From Acidimicrobiaceae bacterium (lineage in GTDB: Bacteria > Actinomycetota > Acidimicrobiia > Acidimicrobiales > Palsa-688): a stretch of 7,306 nucleotides of DNA. The stretch lies in assembly GCA_030838025.1 (NCBI GenBank), contig JAUTXM010000295.1, positions 1 to 7,306 on the forward strand, read 5' to 3'. Of this stretch, positions 6,949-7,306 are shown one piece after another (position 1 is the first letter of the stretch; each line of letters opens with the position of its first letter). The translations under genes and the position numbers were made by a program. The notes below the pieces were generated by a model, which saw only the letters and a program-made list of their open reading frames with translations, was not told the origin of the DNA and ran no database searches.

Positions 6949-7306
6949 GTGACCACGACCTTGGCCCATGACACGGTTGTCGCCGACTTCGCCCGGAACG
7001 GGTACGCCGTCGTGTCGGGCCTCTTCTCCGAGGCCGAGCTGGAAGTGCTCCAGGCGGAGATGGAGGAGCTGCAACACCGGGCGGCGGCGGGCCAGCTGGC
7101 CCAACGCCACGCGGGCGACATGTTACTCGCCCCGTTCGAGGGCGATCGGGCGCCGTACGTCCACTACGTAAACGCCGTCACCGAGATCTCCCCGGCGGCG
7201 CAGCGCGCCGTCAACCATCCCGTCGTGCTCGATCTCGTCGGCCGCTTCCTCGGCCCCCACGCCTACTTTTGGGACTACAACGGGCACGGCGCGGTCTACC
7301 AGGATG
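6949..7306 (+). CDS. Phytanoyl-CoA dioxygenase (PhyH)-like protein, N-terminal part, cut by the window edge
   Basis: The visible 119 codons from GTG run open to the right edge. The opening FARNGYAVVSGLFSEAELEV (residues 14-33) followed by a helix (LQAEMEELQHR) matches the usual N-terminus of PhyH-type Fe(II)/2-oxoglutarate-dependent oxygenases: a Gly-Tyr-hydrophobic strand and then a helix. The later segment HPVVLDLVGRFLGPHAYFWDYNG (residues 90-112) and the ending GAVYQD fit the region just before the double-stranded beta-helix core. The iron-binding His-X-Asp...His residues and the 2-oxoglutarate-binding Arg would lie downstream and are not visible, so activity cannot be judged. Family members hydroxylate diverse small molecules, and the substrate cannot be inferred here. 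The gene lies 83 bp after the giant gene on the same strand with its own ribosome binding site; co-transcription is possible but not shown. Confidence 0.78.
   Translation, partial: MTTTLAHDTVVADFARNGYAVVSGLFSEAELEVLQAEMEELQHRAAAGQLAQRHAGDMLLAPFEGDRAPYVHYVNAVTEISPAAQRAVNHPVVLDLVGRFLGPHAYFWDYNGHGAVYQD

Overview
The window is GC-rich and coding on the + strand almost from end to end. NNC/NNG codons dominate, GGAGG-type ribosome binding sites are visible, and a GTG start is used. This fits a high-GC bacterium, most likely an actinomycete relative; that is an inference from composition only, and no taxonomic marker gene is present.

Layout: (1) A large CDS (TTG at 11, stop at 2444-2446, about 811 residues) whose reading frame is open to the left edge, so its true start may lie outside the window. 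(2) After a 30-bp gap with a strong Shine-Dalgarno, a giant CDS (2477-6865, 1462 residues). (3) After an 83-bp gap, the first 119 codons of a phytanoyl-CoA dioxygenase-like gene (GTG at 6949), cut by the right edge. There are no tRNA, rRNA, CRISPR, insertion-sequence or integration signals. The long reading frames on the minus strand are shadows of the two large genes.

The two large proteins are the point of interest. Neither has a signal peptide, a transmembrane helix or an enzyme motif that I recognise. Both look like mosaic, beta-rich structural proteins, and each carries one Ig-like strand ending in the motif DLAGN. The first ends in a long, glycine-rich, alternating-hydrophobic beta region with a sharply defined motif string (SLFGGGGFF, GVASGGV, MAGVYF). 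The second has a tryptophan- and tyrosine-rich C-terminal module (GGGLRVYLDRPWFSSG, QWGLDP, RLALARYQPYAL) and a proline-rich tail. These strings look like family-conserved motifs, and I have an impression of having seen similar ones in very large bacterial proteins annotated only as hypothetical, but I cannot name a domain family. Tight spacing and shared strand suggest the pair is co-transcribed and acts together, perhaps as parts of a large assembly or as surface- or lipid-associated proteins; that is speculation. The dioxygenase gene has its own ribosome binding site after a larger gap and may or may not belong to the same unit.
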